Source: Virgibacillus oceani (GTDB lineage: Bacteria; Bacillota; Bacilli; Bacillales; Amphibacillaceae). Taken from it: DNA of 64,000 bases. The translations under genes and the position numbers were made by a program. Below, in pieces: positions 30,329-39,863 of the stretch. The stretch is taken from the NCBI RefSeq assembly GCF_014638995.1, contig NZ_BMFR01000002.1, positions 44,203 to 108,202 of the forward strand. The letters are read 5' to 3'. The notes below the pieces were generated by a model. The model saw nothing but the letters and a program-made list of their open reading frames with translations. It was not told where the DNA came from and ran no database searches. Positions within the stretch are counted from its first letter, which is position 1. Each line of letters opens with the position of its first letter.

Positions 30329-30441
30329 CTCTCATCTGTCAAAGATAATACTTTGCAGGAATTGGCACCTTTCAAACAAAAACACATTTGAAGGTTGCCG
30401 CGGTTTCATAGGGCCAGTCCCTCCACCGCTCAAGATAAGAG
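30329..30441 (-). ncRNA. SAM-I riboswitch (S box)
   Basis: The minus strand shows the S-box blocks CTTATCTTGAGCGGTGGAGG, GACTGGCCC, TGAAACCGCGGCAACC, GGTGCCAATTCCTGCA and GACAGATGAGAG in order. P1 closes CTCTTATC with GATGAGAG. It should shut off metNPQ when S-adenosylmethionine is abundant. Confidence 0.97.
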
Positions 30442-30537
30442 ATAAGTACTATTAAATTTAATTTTGATAATCTAGATATTAGCACTCCTATTTTTTGGTG
30501 TCAATATAAAAAATAATAATCCACCAATTCATACTAT

Positions 30538-30858
30538 TTAGTCTTTGAACAGCTCAGGTGTATATTTCAATAAATAGTTATAAATATTAGGAATCGATTT
30601 GAATGCATAAATCCTTTCTTTGATTTCATTACCAGCTTTAATCATTAAACACGGTACACTTTCTACTTTGTTATCATGCATAAAATCAGGGTGCAACGAT
30701 GCATTCATTTCATAAAATATTTCTTGATTATGCACGGACTCAATTTTATCCAGCATGGACCTTGCCAAACTGCACGTACCACAAAATGGGGTATAAATAT
30801 ATAGTAAATAACTTTCCTGTTCTAAAGTTTCATTTGTTATTACCTGCAAAAATATCAC
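30538..30858 (-). CDS. yusE: Thioredoxin-like protein YusE
   Basis: A 106-residue thioredoxin-fold protein with the active-site CGTC in TPFCGTCSLARSML (about residues 24-37) and the cis-proline region VESVPCLMIKAG near residue 72. The start is GTG 30858, only two bases after yusF, so it is probably translationally coupled. It likely acts as a small thiol oxidoreductase; partners are unknown. Confidence 0.82.
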   Translation of the reverse strand: MIFLQVITNETLEQESYLLYIYTPFCGTCSLARSMLDKIESVHNQEIFYEMNASLHPDFMHDNKVESVPCLMIKAGNEIKERIYAFKSIPNIYNYLLKYTPELFKD

Positions 30859-30859
30859 C

Positions 30860-31225
30860 CTAAACTAAAAATATCGGATTAACCGAAATGCACTTACTTA
30901 ACAATGCAGTTGCGAGTATCTGTTCAGGAGTTGTTGCTACTTCCCGGTATTCACTGCTTACGTAAATATGTTCAGCATGTGGAAGCTCCCGTGCCAATTG
31001 CTTTCGCAGCTTCATCCCTGATTGATCCTCATCAACTAAAATATATACATCCTTATTATCCAGATCATATGTCTCCAAAAGCTCATCAAACCGTTCCACT
31101 GCAAACGTACCATTTGTACAGATAATCTCAACATCATCCGTGATAACTTTTTTGATTTGCTTTTTGTCTGTTAATCCTTCAACAATAATGACTTTGTCTG
31201 AATCATGCGTAAACATCACATGCAC
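30860..31225 (-). CDS. yusF: Toprim-domain protein YusF
   Basis: A 121-residue stand-alone Toprim domain. The conserved glutamate is in KVIIVEGLTDKKQ (about residues 12-24) and the DxD motif in YILVDEDQSG (about residues 60-69), which bind Mg2+. Such small Toprim proteins resemble RNase M5 and primase catalytic cores; an RNA or DNA strand-handling role is inferred only. It is paired with yusE. Confidence 0.82.
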   Translation of the reverse strand: MHVMFTHDSDKVIIVEGLTDKKQIKKVITDDVEIICTNGTFAVERFDELLETYDLDNKDVYILVDEDQSGMKLRKQLARELPHAEHIYVSSEYREVATTPEQILATALLSKCISVNPIFLV

Positions 31226-31473
31226 TCCCTATCAGCTTGGATCCTTCCTAAATAAAAACTAACTAACTGAATAAAATGTCCATGATATATACTGGATGAT
31301 ACTATTAATTCATCATTTTGTATTATAACATACACACGAATTGTTCTATTAGTTTATGCATGTAACGCTTTTTAAGTACGCAAAGAAGGAGAGGGAATTA
31401 TGCTTCCTCTCCTTAAACATTAACACGGTATCCTTCTATTGGATGCATGTCATACTAAATTAATCAAATTAGA

Positions 31474-31857
31474 TTAATCTTCTTTCGTAACCTCTTCATA
31501 TTTTTCAGCAGATAACAATTCATCAAACTCTGAATCATTTGATGGTTCAACTACAATCATCCATGCATTTTCATATGGTGATTCGTTAACAAATTCAGGG
31601 CTGTCTTCTAATTCTTCATTTACTTCAACAACTTTTCCACTGATTGGAGCATATAATTCCGAAACAGTCTTAACCGATTCAACACTTCCGAAAGGCTCGT
31701 CCGCTTCGATGTCGTCTCCTACTTCCGGAAGCTCAACAAATACAATATCTCCAAGTTCAGATTGTGCGAAATCTGTAATACCGATACGTACTTTATCGCC
31801 TTCTTTTTTTACCCATTCATGTTCTTCTGAATATAATAAGTCTTTTGGTAAGCTCAT
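31474..31857 (-). CDS. gcvH: Glycine cleavage system H protein
   Basis: A 127-residue lipoyl-carrying protein. The lipoyl lysine lies in [12 protein letters not shown] (about residue 63). It shuttles the aminomethyl group between glycine cleavage enzymes and, in Bacillus, also serves as the hub for lipoyl transfer to other complexes. The ATG follows GGAGGGAT. lipA is not in this window. Confidence 0.95.
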   Translation of the reverse strand: MSLPKDLLYSEEHEWVKKEGDKVRIGITDFAQSELGDIVFVELPEVGDDIEADEPFGSVESVKTVSELYAPISGKVVEVNEELEDSPEFVNESPYENAWMIVVEPSNDSEFDELLSAEKYEEVTKED

Positions 31858-31927
31858 TGAAATCCCTCCGTTAATTCATTGCAATAATACTATACAAGGT
31901 AATTGCCTTTATTTCTAGTATTTCATC

Positions 31928-32290
31928 TTATTTTCTTAGCCAATTTTCGTTGAATGTTTCTTCTTTAAATCCGACCGTAACTTTCTGTCCGTCTGTTACG
32001 ATTGGACGCTTGATCAACATACCATCAGAAGAAAGTATCATTGCCATCTCTTCAGTCGTCGCATTGCTAATTTTATCCTTAATATTTTGTTCACGATACT
32101 TTTTACCACTCGTATTGAAGAACTTTTTAGCAGGTAAATCGCTTTTTTCTATTAAATCCAGTAGTTTTTCCTTTGAAGGTGGCTCTTCCACAATATGTAT
32201 ACTTGTATAGTCGACCTTATTATCATCCAACCATTTCTTTGCTTTCTTACACGTACCGCAATTTGGATACCAGTAAAATGTTAATGCCAT
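31928..32290 (-). CDS. yusI: ArsC/Spx-family protein YusI
   Basis: A 120-residue member of the ArsC-like family, with CGTC in YPNCGTCKKAKKWL (about residues 8-21), the FFNTSGKKYRE segment and the IKRPIV motif near residue 94. The CxxC pattern resembles Spx and YusI rather than arsenate reductases of operons. A thiol-based reductase or regulatory role is possible. Next to gcvH as in B. subtilis. Confidence 0.85.
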   Translation of the reverse strand: MALTFYWYPNCGTCKKAKKWLDDNKVDYTSIHIVEEPPSKEKLLDLIEKSDLPAKKFFNTSGKKYREQNIKDKISNATTEEMAMILSSDGMLIKRPIVTDGQKVTVGFKEETFNENWLRK

Positions 32291-32377
32291 ATGCAGACCT
32301 CCTAGTCCAGTTGATTAGACTTATTATAGCAAAACTATTGGTATTAGGTCGACCTGTATGGAGTGAAACCCTGGAGA

Positions 32378-33082
32378 CTATTTATAAAGAGGCTCCCAAA
32401 TCGATGTATTTGCATTTAATACACGCCCATCCTGCATATCAATCACTCTTTCCGCCTTTTCAGCTAGCTTTTGATCATGGGTTACAAAAATGACACCACA
32501 GCCTTTTTCCTTGTTCAGCTTTTGAATAAGTTCAAAGATTGTGTCCCCAGTTTCTGTATCGAGGTTTCCAGTGGGCTCATCTGCTAACAACCAATCCGGT
32601 TCATGGACAAGTGCACGAGCAATTGCAACACGCTGCTGCTGCCCACCAGATAACTGTGAAGGAAGCGAATTGAATTTATCCTTAAGCCCTACCTGTGTTA
32701 GAACTTCCTTCGCTCGGTCCGTTTTATGATAAGGTACTTTTCTAGCAAACAATGGAGTCATCACGTTTTCCAAAGCTGTTAACGTTGGTAAAAGATGAAA
32801 CTGCTGAAAAACAAACCCTATATGTTCAAAGCGAAAATCAGCAATCTCTTTTTTCTTCATTTTTGACATTTTCTTACCATCGTATAAAATTTCACCAGTT
32901 GTTGGTTTGTCGAGGGTTCCGATTAGGCTTAATAATGTTGATTTACCAGACCCGGACGGACCAACCATTGCAATAAATTCTCCTTTGTGAAACATTAGAT
33001 CTATATCCTGTACGGCATGTGTTGCTACACCGTCACCCTCGTATGATTTGTTGACGTCTTTGCATCGTATGGTTTTAACCAT
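32378..33082 (-). CDS. ABC transporter ATP-binding protein (MacB/LolD type)
   Basis: A 234-residue ATPase from ATG 33082, seven bases after GGAGGAGT; a longer reading to 33130 would run into the upstream gene. Walker A is [16 protein letters not shown]-loop [12 protein letters not shown], signature [15 protein letters not shown], Walker [15 protein letters not shown] and the H-switch VTHDQ. It pairs with the FtsX-type permease just upstream. These systems export or extract lipophilic compounds or peptides, or act mechanically on envelope enzymes. Confidence 0.9.
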   Translation of the reverse strand: MVKTIRCKDVNKSYEGDGVATHAVQDIDLMFHKGEFIAMVGPSGSGKSTLLSLIGTLDKPTTGEILYDGKKMSKMKKKEIADFRFEHIGFVFQQFHLLPTLTALENVMTPLFARKVPYHKTDRAKEVLTQVGLKDKFNSLPSQLSGGQQQRVAIARALVHEPDWLLADEPTGNLDTETGDTIFELIQKLNKEKGCGVIFVTHDQKLAEKAERVIDMQDGRVLNANTSIWEPLYK

Positions 33083-33086
33083 GTAA

Positions 33087-35888
33087 CTACTCCTCCTTAA
33101 GACTATCCATTTCTCCCGTAGCAGGAACAATTTCTTTATCCGGAGTGGAAGGCGTGTTAGTTGATCCAGTAGTATTTGGAACCAGAGTTAACATGATCGT
33201 AATTACCCCTGCCAGGAAAATAATCATAACGGCTGCCATCGCGACTTTCAGACGTTTTTCAATCTTCTGTTTGTTGGAATACTGTCCGCCGACACCTTGG
33301 GAAGGTGAGACTCGAACCGCACGTGCAGTTGGTAATATAGCGCCAAGAATTCCCGCTATGATTGGTACGACTCCTGTTACAAGCATAAACCCTAAATGTT
33401 CAAGCGGGAATTCCTGATACATCCCCCAAACGATACTAAGTGAAATAGAAAGACCAAGAACACCTGCTATGATCCCACTAAAAATTCCTTCTAGTAAGAT
33501 CAACCATCGGATACTTTCATCCTGCCAACCAATTGCCTTTAACAATGCAATTTCGGAACTTCGCTCTGAAACGTTCTGCCACATAATTTCAGCTGTAGTT
33601 AAAATTGCAATCAATAAGGAAACACCCATAGCCAGATAATGACTAGGTCCCACTTCCAATGATACATACTGTCCAAGCCATGTTGTGTACATAACGCCTT
33701 GTAGACGAAATGTAATAAAAATAAAGAACGACAACAAACTTGTTGGAAGTGCAATGGCAATAATGGATAACGAACTCCGCTTCATTTTACCTAGCAAATA
33801 ACTTACTGCGAGTGAAATTACACCTTTCGTTCTCCATAACCTGTGGGATGACCTTGTAATCTCACCAGTACGCATTGTTTCATATGGTGCTATTCGCCTG
33901 GCTAAAAACGCGGGAATAATTGACCCTAATCCATAGATAGATAAACCAAATAAGCCGATAAGTAAAACACGTAACATAGATGTATCTGTTCCCTGCGCAA
34001 CATGCACCAGCCCTAACATTAACCATGCAATAAGTGCAGTAAAAGAACCAAGTAAAAGAGCTTCAACAACAATCATTTTTGAAAGCTGACTCGGACGCCA
34101 GCCAACAGCTAATAATACCGCAAACTCCTTTCTGCGTGCTAATAATGAAACAATGTTAGAAGCAAAAACATAGACTACTGCAACCCCAATAACACTGGCA
34201 ATAACTCCGGAAAAACCAACTTTTGTTTCATTAAAAATCGTAAATGTACTACCAATTTTCACCCATGGTTGCTCAAACCAGCCTAACTCTTCTTCTCCAT
34301 TCACAGCCGGAATGTGGGTCAGTGTTGGCTGTGGGGACGACCCTAACGTGATATCTGTAATCAATCCTGTTTTTGTTTCTATTTCGTTAGCTGCCTTTTC
34401 TAACACCGCTTGGCTTTGTTCACTGACATCTGTAACACCTTCAACTTTAATCCGAATTGCAGAAATTGGTTTATCCCCTAAAATTTCTGCAGCAGCATCA
34501 ATCGTTGTTAACATGCTTGGTGATTTTGTCAAAAAACTAAAAGATTCGTCGACCGGCTTTAATTTCACCGGCGGATTGACTGGCTGTTCTTCCGCGTCCA
34601 GTACAAGGTTAGCAGATGCTGGTCGATATGTTTCCATTGGCAGCTCTGTTAAAGGATCCAACGAAATATTCAACTTACCAGGATCGAAAAAGCCGATCCA
34701 GTATGGTGTGATTCTAGGTAATTTTGCAAAATCCTGACTGAATAATTTAATAGGTCGATATGTTTCGTCACGAAGAGCATCTTCTCCATCACTCTTTACT
34801 ATGTAAGGCTCTACCTCATAAGCGTATGGCCATCTATCAAAGAAAGGGCTTGTGACCGTGTTATATGTTAAAGGACTTGGCTTTTCCCGTAACAAAAGTG
34901 TGGATTCAACTTCACTTATTTCTGTCAATGGTTCCTTACTCGTCAGGTCTATTCCTGTTATAGATTCAATGAACTGTTCATATAGTTCCTGTGAATTAAT
35001 CGAATAAACATTTTTTTCGACAGTTGGGATTGTTTCTAAAAAATCCTCTCCACCATTTTCTTTTATTTTATCCAATGTTTCCTGTGCTGTATCAAAGTCA
35101 AAAGGTAAATCTAATCTTGCTATTTCGTATTCATACGTTTTATCAACATACTCTTTATTTGTCATAAGAATTGGTAATCTTGTCGTTTTCCAAGGAGTTT
35201 CACCCGAACCGGTAATTGAGGAGCTTTCGTCATTTTCACGAAAATACCTGCTATCTCCCAAATCAATCACAGCTTCATCAAGCCCAACAAGCCTAGCCTC
35301 TGCTTCCGGATCAATTGCCGCCAGAAGCACATTAACTCCTGCACTTAACTTCCCACCACCAGGAAGCAGACCGAGTTTCTTTTGTATTTCTATGCCAACC
35401 GTTTTTATGTCGATTCCACCACCAATGGGATAAAAATAGTGCGATTTACGTTTTTGCACTTTTGGACCTGTATCGGTCGTTATTGTAAAGGTTTTCTTGT
35501 ATATCCCATCATAGGTATGTTGTATTGTTTTATGGTCTACTATATACATTGTGTAGCCGATCATCGAAATTGGAGCTGCAACATCTACATTTGTAACATC
35601 TTTAATGGTTTCATATTGTTCTAGAGTAATGCCTCCAGTTAGGCCACTTAAATAGTTTGGTTCTAATAACCCTTTTTCTTCTGTAACACTTCGTGAATCA
35701 GGCGGGCGAACAACAATGTGATACGAAGCATTCCACCTTTTTTGCAAGCTGTCCACAACGGTCCCTTTATTAGATTGAGATAACCCTACAAGGTAACTTA
35801 ATCCAGAACTGACGATTAGAGCACCGATCAAAAGTAATAGAAACCGCTCTTTATGACGCCACCAATTTTTCCAAATGAATCGGATCAT
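33087..35888 (-). CDS. Large FtsX/MacB-type ABC permease
   Basis: A 933-residue permease from ATG 35888 behind GGGGGAAT. One membrane helix near residues 15-35 is followed by a very large external domain (about 35-530), then FtsX-type helices near residues 555-660, a second set near 700-870, and a Pro/Thr-rich C-terminal tail after a last helix near 885. The order (TM, external domain, TM block, TM block) matches fused FtsX permeases acting with MacB-like ATPases. No regulator or substrate gene is adjacent. It separates yusI from fadE, which are neighbours in B. subtilis, so the pair looks inserted. Confidence 0.85.
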   Translation of the reverse strand: MIRFIWKNWWRHKERFLLLLIGALIVSSGLSYLVGLSQSNKGTVVDSLQKRWNASYHIVVRPPDSRSVTEEKGLLEPNYLSGLTGGITLEQYETIKDVTNVDVAAPISMIGYTMYIVDHKTIQHTYDGIYKKTFTITTDTGPKVQKRKSHYFYPIGGGIDIKTVGIEIQKKLGLLPGGGKLSAGVNVLLAAIDPEAEARLVGLDEAVIDLGDSRYFRENDESSSITGSGETPWKTTRLPILMTNKEYVDKTYEYEIARLDLPFDFDTAQETLDKIKENGGEDFLETIPTVEKNVYSINSQELYEQFIESITGIDLTSKEPLTEISEVESTLLLREKPSPLTYNTVTSPFFDRWPYAYEVEPYIVKSDGEDALRDETYRPIKLFSQDFAKLPRITPYWIGFFDPGKLNISLDPLTELPMETYRPASANLVLDAEEQPVNPPVKLKPVDESFSFLTKSPSMLTTIDAAAEILGDKPISAIRIKVEGVTDVSEQSQAVLEKAANEIETKTGLITDITLGSSPQPTLTHIPAVNGEEELGWFEQPWVKIGSTFTIFNETKVGFSGVIASVIGVAVVYVFASNIVSLLARRKEFAVLLAVGWRPSQLSKMIVVEALLLGSFTALIAWLMLGLVHVAQGTDTSMLRVLLIGLFGLSIYGLGSIIPAFLARRIAPYETMRTGEITRSSHRLWRTKGVISLAVSYLLGKMKRSSLSIIAIALPTSLLSFFIFITFRLQGVMYTTWLGQYVSLEVGPSHYLAMGVSLLIAILTTAEIMWQNVSERSSEIALLKAIGWQDESIRWLILLEGIFSGIIAGVLGLSISLSIVWGMYQEFPLEHLGFMLVTGVVPIIAGILGAILPTARAVRVSPSQGVGGQYSNKQKIEKRLKVAMAAVMIIFLAGVITIMLTLVPNTTGSTNTPSTPDKEIVPATGEMDSLKEE

Positions 35889-36166
35889 TTTAATTCCCCC
35901 AAACACTACAGACAGTTATATCCAAAATATGGGATATGGTAAATTACTTAAACCTCATATGTATGATTCTAATAAAGGATTACATAAAAAATATCTAATT
36001 TTAGAAAGTTCTAGATACATTAATACTACATAATGATTTTTATTGTGTAAACTAAATATTGTAATTTTTGCGAAATTTACGTGTGAGCTATAACAACATG
36101 GTATTTAATCAACTTTTGTTTACTAAAGATTTACCATATTCACTGCTGATTAAAAAAGTTACATTT

Positions 36167-36196
36167 TTGAAAATATGCTATAATTATTTCTATAAT
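36167..36196 (+). promoter_or_regulatory. Sigma-A promoter of the Uma2 gene
   Basis: TTGAAA (36167-36172) and TATAAT (36191-36196) with an 18-base spacer, about 24 bases before the start codon. The remaining divergent gap (35889-36166) is AT-rich with no other feature I can support. Confidence 0.55.
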
Positions 36197-36219
36197 AGAA
36201 GCGGATAGGAGGAATTGAA

Positions 36220-36804
36220 ATGAGCGAAAATAGCAGCAATGACAAGTTAAAGGAAAGTGGTCTGACATACGAAGATTACGCATCAATTAATGATGGTAAT
36301 TACTATGAATTAGCAGGTGGTCAATTGGAATTAATGAGCCCTGTTCCATCTACTGTTCATCAGTTGATTAGTTTTGAAATGCAAACACATTTTGCACATA
36401 GTTGTAAATCAAACTATATTATTTTAGGTGCCCCAATAGACGTTATTTTATCTAGTTCTGAAGTACGTCAGCCTGATCTTATTCTTGTACACCGAAATCG
36501 TATAAACATATTAAGCAAACGAGGGATAGAAGGAGCACCGGATCTTGTGGTAGAAATCCTTTCACTTTCATCATTAAAACGAGATAAAATTGATAAGCTA
36601 AAAACATACGCCCATTATCAAATTCCCGAATATTGGATAGTAGAACCTACTAGCGGAATATTGGAGGAATATATCTTACAAGGTAATAAATATGAGCTTT
36701 TCAACGTATTCCAAGGAGATGAACTTGTTAATTCCCCGAACATTCCCTGTGTATCCTTCACCATGGCAGACATTATGGACAATATCCCGGATATTAAAGA
36801 TTAA
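36220..36804 (+). CDS. Uma2-family (DUF820) putative restriction endonuclease-fold protein
   Basis: A 194-residue protein of the Uma2 family, which has a PD-(D/E)XK nuclease fold. The expected core is seen: QPDLILVHRNR (D of the motif, about residue 88), GAPDLVVEILSLSS (the E-x-L/V element, about residues 107-120), and KLKTYAHYQIPEYWIVEP (about residues 127-144). It is alone on the plus strand between the ABC permease and fadE. Uma2 genes are common in cyanobacteria and some Firmicutes; their biological role is not established. Confidence 0.87.
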   Translation: MSENSSNDKLKESGLTYEDYASINDGNYYELAGGQLELMSPVPSTVHQLISFEMQTHFAHSCKSNYIILGAPIDVILSSSEVRQPDLILVHRNRINILSKRGIEGAPDLVVEILSLSSLKRDKIDKLKTYAHYQIPEYWIVEPTSGILEEYILQGNKYELFNVFQGDELVNSPNIPCVSFTMADIMDNIPDIKD

Positions 36805-36835
36805 CCCCCCTACCGCATGGCAACAGGGGGTTTTT
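36803..36835. terminator. Bidirectional terminator between the Uma2 gene and fadE
   Basis: AACCCCC (36803-36809) pairs with GGGGGTT (36826-36832), then five T on the plus strand. It lies between converging genes. Confidence 0.7.
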
Positions 36836-36839
36836 GACT

Positions 36840-38624
36840 TTACACGAAATACTTCTCTTCCACAATAATCTTAGCCGCAATTTCACGCTTCTTAGCAATT
36901 ACATTTGTTGGCGTATGACGGGTTAACTTACGTAAGGATGACAGCATCATACGTAATGTGTCACCGGATTCTACCGCAATTAATGTTTCTTTAGCATCCG
37001 CTTCAATACGGTTGAATGCTTCTTGTACGTATACTTGGGTATAAAGAAGCTTTTGTTTGTTCTTTTCTTCACCAGATTTAGAAATTGCTTTTTCCGTACG
37101 AAGAATTGCTGCTTCCATGTTATATACTTCCGCAGTCATATCAGCAAGATTTACAAGAATTTCTTGCTCGTTTTCCAGCTTCTGCATAAATTTTTGTGCA
37201 GCTAGACCGGCACCAAGCAGAACCATTTTCTTCGCATTTTTCAACAGATATTTTTCTTGTGCCAACGCCTCATCACCTGGTTCTTCAGGCATCATCATCA
37301 TAAGCTCTTCCTGTAAACCTTGTGCTTTTTGAAGAAGTGGCAATTCACCTTTCATTGCTTTTTTCAGCAATGTTCCCGGCACGATCAAACGGTTAATTTC
37401 GTTTGTCCCTTCAAAAATCCGGTTAATACGGGAATCACGATACATTCTTGCCACTTCATATTCTTCCATGAAACCATATCCACCATGAAGTTGTACCGCT
37501 TCATCTGCCACATAATCAAGACATTCCGTAGCAGTATATTTATTCATCGAGCACTCAATTTGATATTCAGCGATAGCACGCGCTATTTCACGACCATCCT
37601 TCAATTGTTCATCCGTTAAAGCTCCCATGCGCTGTTCAAATAGTCCAACCGTGCGATAAACGGCGCTTTCATTTGCATATGTTCTTGCGGCCATGGTAGC
37701 TAATTTTTCTTGTGTTAAGGAGAAGCTGGAAATAGATGTACCAAATTGTTTACGCTCTTTAACATATTTTGTTGCAACTTCAATACCGCGTTTTGAACCG
37801 CCAACGCCGCCAATTGCCAATTTATAACGCCCAACATTAAGAATGTTAAATGCAATAATATGTCCTCGACCTTTTTCACCTAGAAGGTTTTCAACTGGAA
37901 CCTCAGCGTCCTCTAAAATTAATGTTCTGGTAGATGAGCTTTTAATTCCCATTTTGTGTTCTTCAGGACCTGTAGATACACCCGGGAATTCTCGTTCAAC
38001 AATAAATGCCGAGAAATGTTCTCCATCTATTTTGGCATAGACAATGAAAACATCTGCAAAAGCGGAGTTCGTAATCCACTGCTTCTCACCATTTAATATA
38101 TAGTGTGTTCCTGCATCGTTTAGTTTAGCTGTTGTTTTTGCGCCTAACGCGTCTGATCCTGAACCAGGCTCTGTTAATGCATAAGCAGCCAGCAGTTCAC
38201 CTGTTGCAAGCTTTGGCAGATACTTTTCCTTTTGCTCATTATTGCCGAAAAATACAATCGGCAGTGAACCAATACCAACATGTGCCCCATGTGTTACTGA
38301 AAATCCACCGGCACGAGAAAACTTTTCGGTTATTAACGAAGAACTGATTTTGTCTAATGCAAGACCGCCATATTCTTCTGGAACGTCTGCACCTAACAGG
38401 CCAAGTTCACCTGCCTTTTTCAATAGATCGACAGAATGTTCAAATTCATGATTCTCTAGTTTTTCAACCTTTGGTAATACTTCCTTTTCCACAAAATCTT
38501 CGGTAGTTTTTGCGATCATATGATGTTCATCTGTAAAGTCTTCTGGTGTAATAACATCATCGCCTGTTAAATCCTCGATTAAAAATGCTCCACCCTTAAA
38601 TAGCTTTTCTTTTGTTTCGCTCAT
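36840..38624 (-). CDS. fadE: Acyl-CoA dehydrogenase FadE
   Basis: A 594-residue flavoenzyme for the first step of beta-oxidation. N-terminal and middle domains carry AYALTEPGSGSDALGAKTTA near residue 150 and the WITNSAFADVFIVYA FAD-contact region. The C-terminal domain has QLHGGYGFMEEYEVARMYRD and IFEGTNEINRLI. A long C-terminal extension (about residues 440-594) is usual for the YusJ type. It is the last gene of fadN-A-E and lies under the FadR operator. Confidence 0.94.
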   Translation of the reverse strand: MSETKEKLFKGGAFLIEDLTGDDVITPEDFTDEHHMIAKTTEDFVEKEVLPKVEKLENHEFEHSVDLLKKAGELGLLGADVPEEYGGLALDKISSSLITEKFSRAGGFSVTHGAHVGIGSLPIVFFGNNEQKEKYLPKLATGELLAAYALTEPGSGSDALGAKTTAKLNDAGTHYILNGEKQWITNSAFADVFIVYAKIDGEHFSAFIVEREFPGVSTGPEEHKMGIKSSSTRTLILEDAEVPVENLLGEKGRGHIIAFNILNVGRYKLAIGGVGGSKRGIEVATKYVKERKQFGTSISSFSLTQEKLATMAARTYANESAVYRTVGLFEQRMGALTDEQLKDGREIARAIAEYQIECSMNKYTATECLDYVADEAVQLHGGYGFMEEYEVARMYRDSRINRIFEGTNEINRLIVPGTLLKKAMKGELPLLQKAQGLQEELMMMMPEEPGDEALAQEKYLLKNAKKMVLLGAGLAAQKFMQKLENEQEILVNLADMTAEVYNMEAAILRTEKAISKSGEEKNKQKLLYTQVYVQEAFNRIEADAKETLIAVESGDTLRMMLSSLRKLTRHTPTNVIAKKREIAAKIIVEEKYFV

Positions 38625-38668
38625 ATTAATCGTTCCTCTCTAATACAAATATGATTTTCAAAACTAGC

Positions 38669-39844
38669 TTACAATAGTTCAAATACTCCAGCTGCTCCCA
38701 TACCGCCGCCAATACACATCGTAACAACACCATATTGGACATTACGACGTTTCATTTCATGGATAAGGCTTAATGTTAATTTTGTACCTGTCATGCCAAG
38801 TGGATGACCTAATGCAATTGCCCCGCCATTAACATTTACAATAGCTGGATCTAAATCAAGTGCCTGAATAACGCGTACAGACTGTGATGCAAATGCTTCG
38901 TTTAATTCAAATAAGCCGATATCTGATAACTCCAGCCCCGCAATTTTCAGTGCTTTTGGTATTGCCTCTACAGGACCTACACCCATAATCTCCGGTTCCA
39001 CACCAGCAACTGCAAACGAACAGAATTTAACAAGCGGGGTTAATCCTTCTGCTTGTGCTTTTTCACGATCCATTAAAAGTACTGTTGCAGCCCCGTCACT
39101 CATTTGTGAAGAGTTGCCCGCTGTTACTGATCCTTTTACATTAAATGCCGGGCGAAGCTTTGCTAAAATATCTGCAGTTGTGCCTGGACGTACCCCTTCA
39201 TCCATTTCAAACATGAATTTTTTCTCTTCAATTTTGTTATTTTTACCAACAACTCTTTCAGTAACTTCAACTGGAACAATCTCATCGTTAAACTTACCTT
39301 CCTTAAGTGCCTTGGAAGCACGATCATGACTTTGGACAGCAAATGCATCTTGGTCTGCCCGTGAAATGCCAAAACGATTAGCAACTTCTTCGGCGGTGTG
39401 CCCCATGCCCATGTAATATCCCGGTGCATCCTGGACAAGTTTTGTATTTGGCTTAATTACGTGGCCACCCATCGGGATTAAGCTCATCGATTCTGTTCCG
39501 CCGGCAATCATCGTATCGCTCGCCCCGATCATAATTCGTTCAGCCGCAAAAGCAATACTTTGTAAACCTGATGAACAATAACGATTAATTGTTACACCCG
39601 GTACGGTATTTTTCAGGCCAGCTAGCCCCGCAATATTACGTGCCATATTCATCCCTTGCTCCGCTTCAGGCATTGCACATCCGATAATGACATCATCAAT
39701 GTTTCCATCATAGTTTCCCGCGCGCTTTAAAGTTTCTTTTATCGTTAATGCCGCTAAATCATCTGGTCTTGTATTAGCGAGTGATCCTTTACTCGCTTTT
39801 CCTACAGGGGTTCTTGCACCCGCAACAATTACTGCTTCCTTCAC
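38669..39844 (-). CDS. fadA: Acetyl-CoA acyltransferase (thiolase) FadA
   Basis: A 391-residue thiolase. The acyl-accepting cysteine is in NRYCSSGLQSIA (about residue 89), the catalytic His in GGAIALGHPLGMTG and the second Cys in VTMCIGGGMGAA. It performs the thiolytic last step of beta-oxidation. It starts 19 bp after fadN. Confidence 0.95.
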   Translation of the reverse strand: MKEAVIVAGARTPVGKASKGSLANTRPDDLAALTIKETLKRAGNYDGNIDDVIIGCAMPEAEQGMNMARNIAGLAGLKNTVPGVTINRYCSSGLQSIAFAAERIMIGASDTMIAGGTESMSLIPMGGHVIKPNTKLVQDAPGYYMGMGHTAEEVANRFGISRADQDAFAVQSHDRASKALKEGKFNDEIVPVEVTERVVGKNNKIEEKKFMFEMDEGVRPGTTADILAKLRPAFNVKGSVTAGNSSQMSDGAATVLLMDREKAQAEGLTPLVKFCSFAVAGVEPEIMGVGPVEAIPKALKIAGLELSDIGLFELNEAFASQSVRVIQALDLDPAIVNVNGGAIALGHPLGMTGTKLTLSLIHEMKRRNVQYGVVTMCIGGGMGAAGVFELL

Positions 39845-39863
39845 CTTTCTTCCCCCTCTTCAA

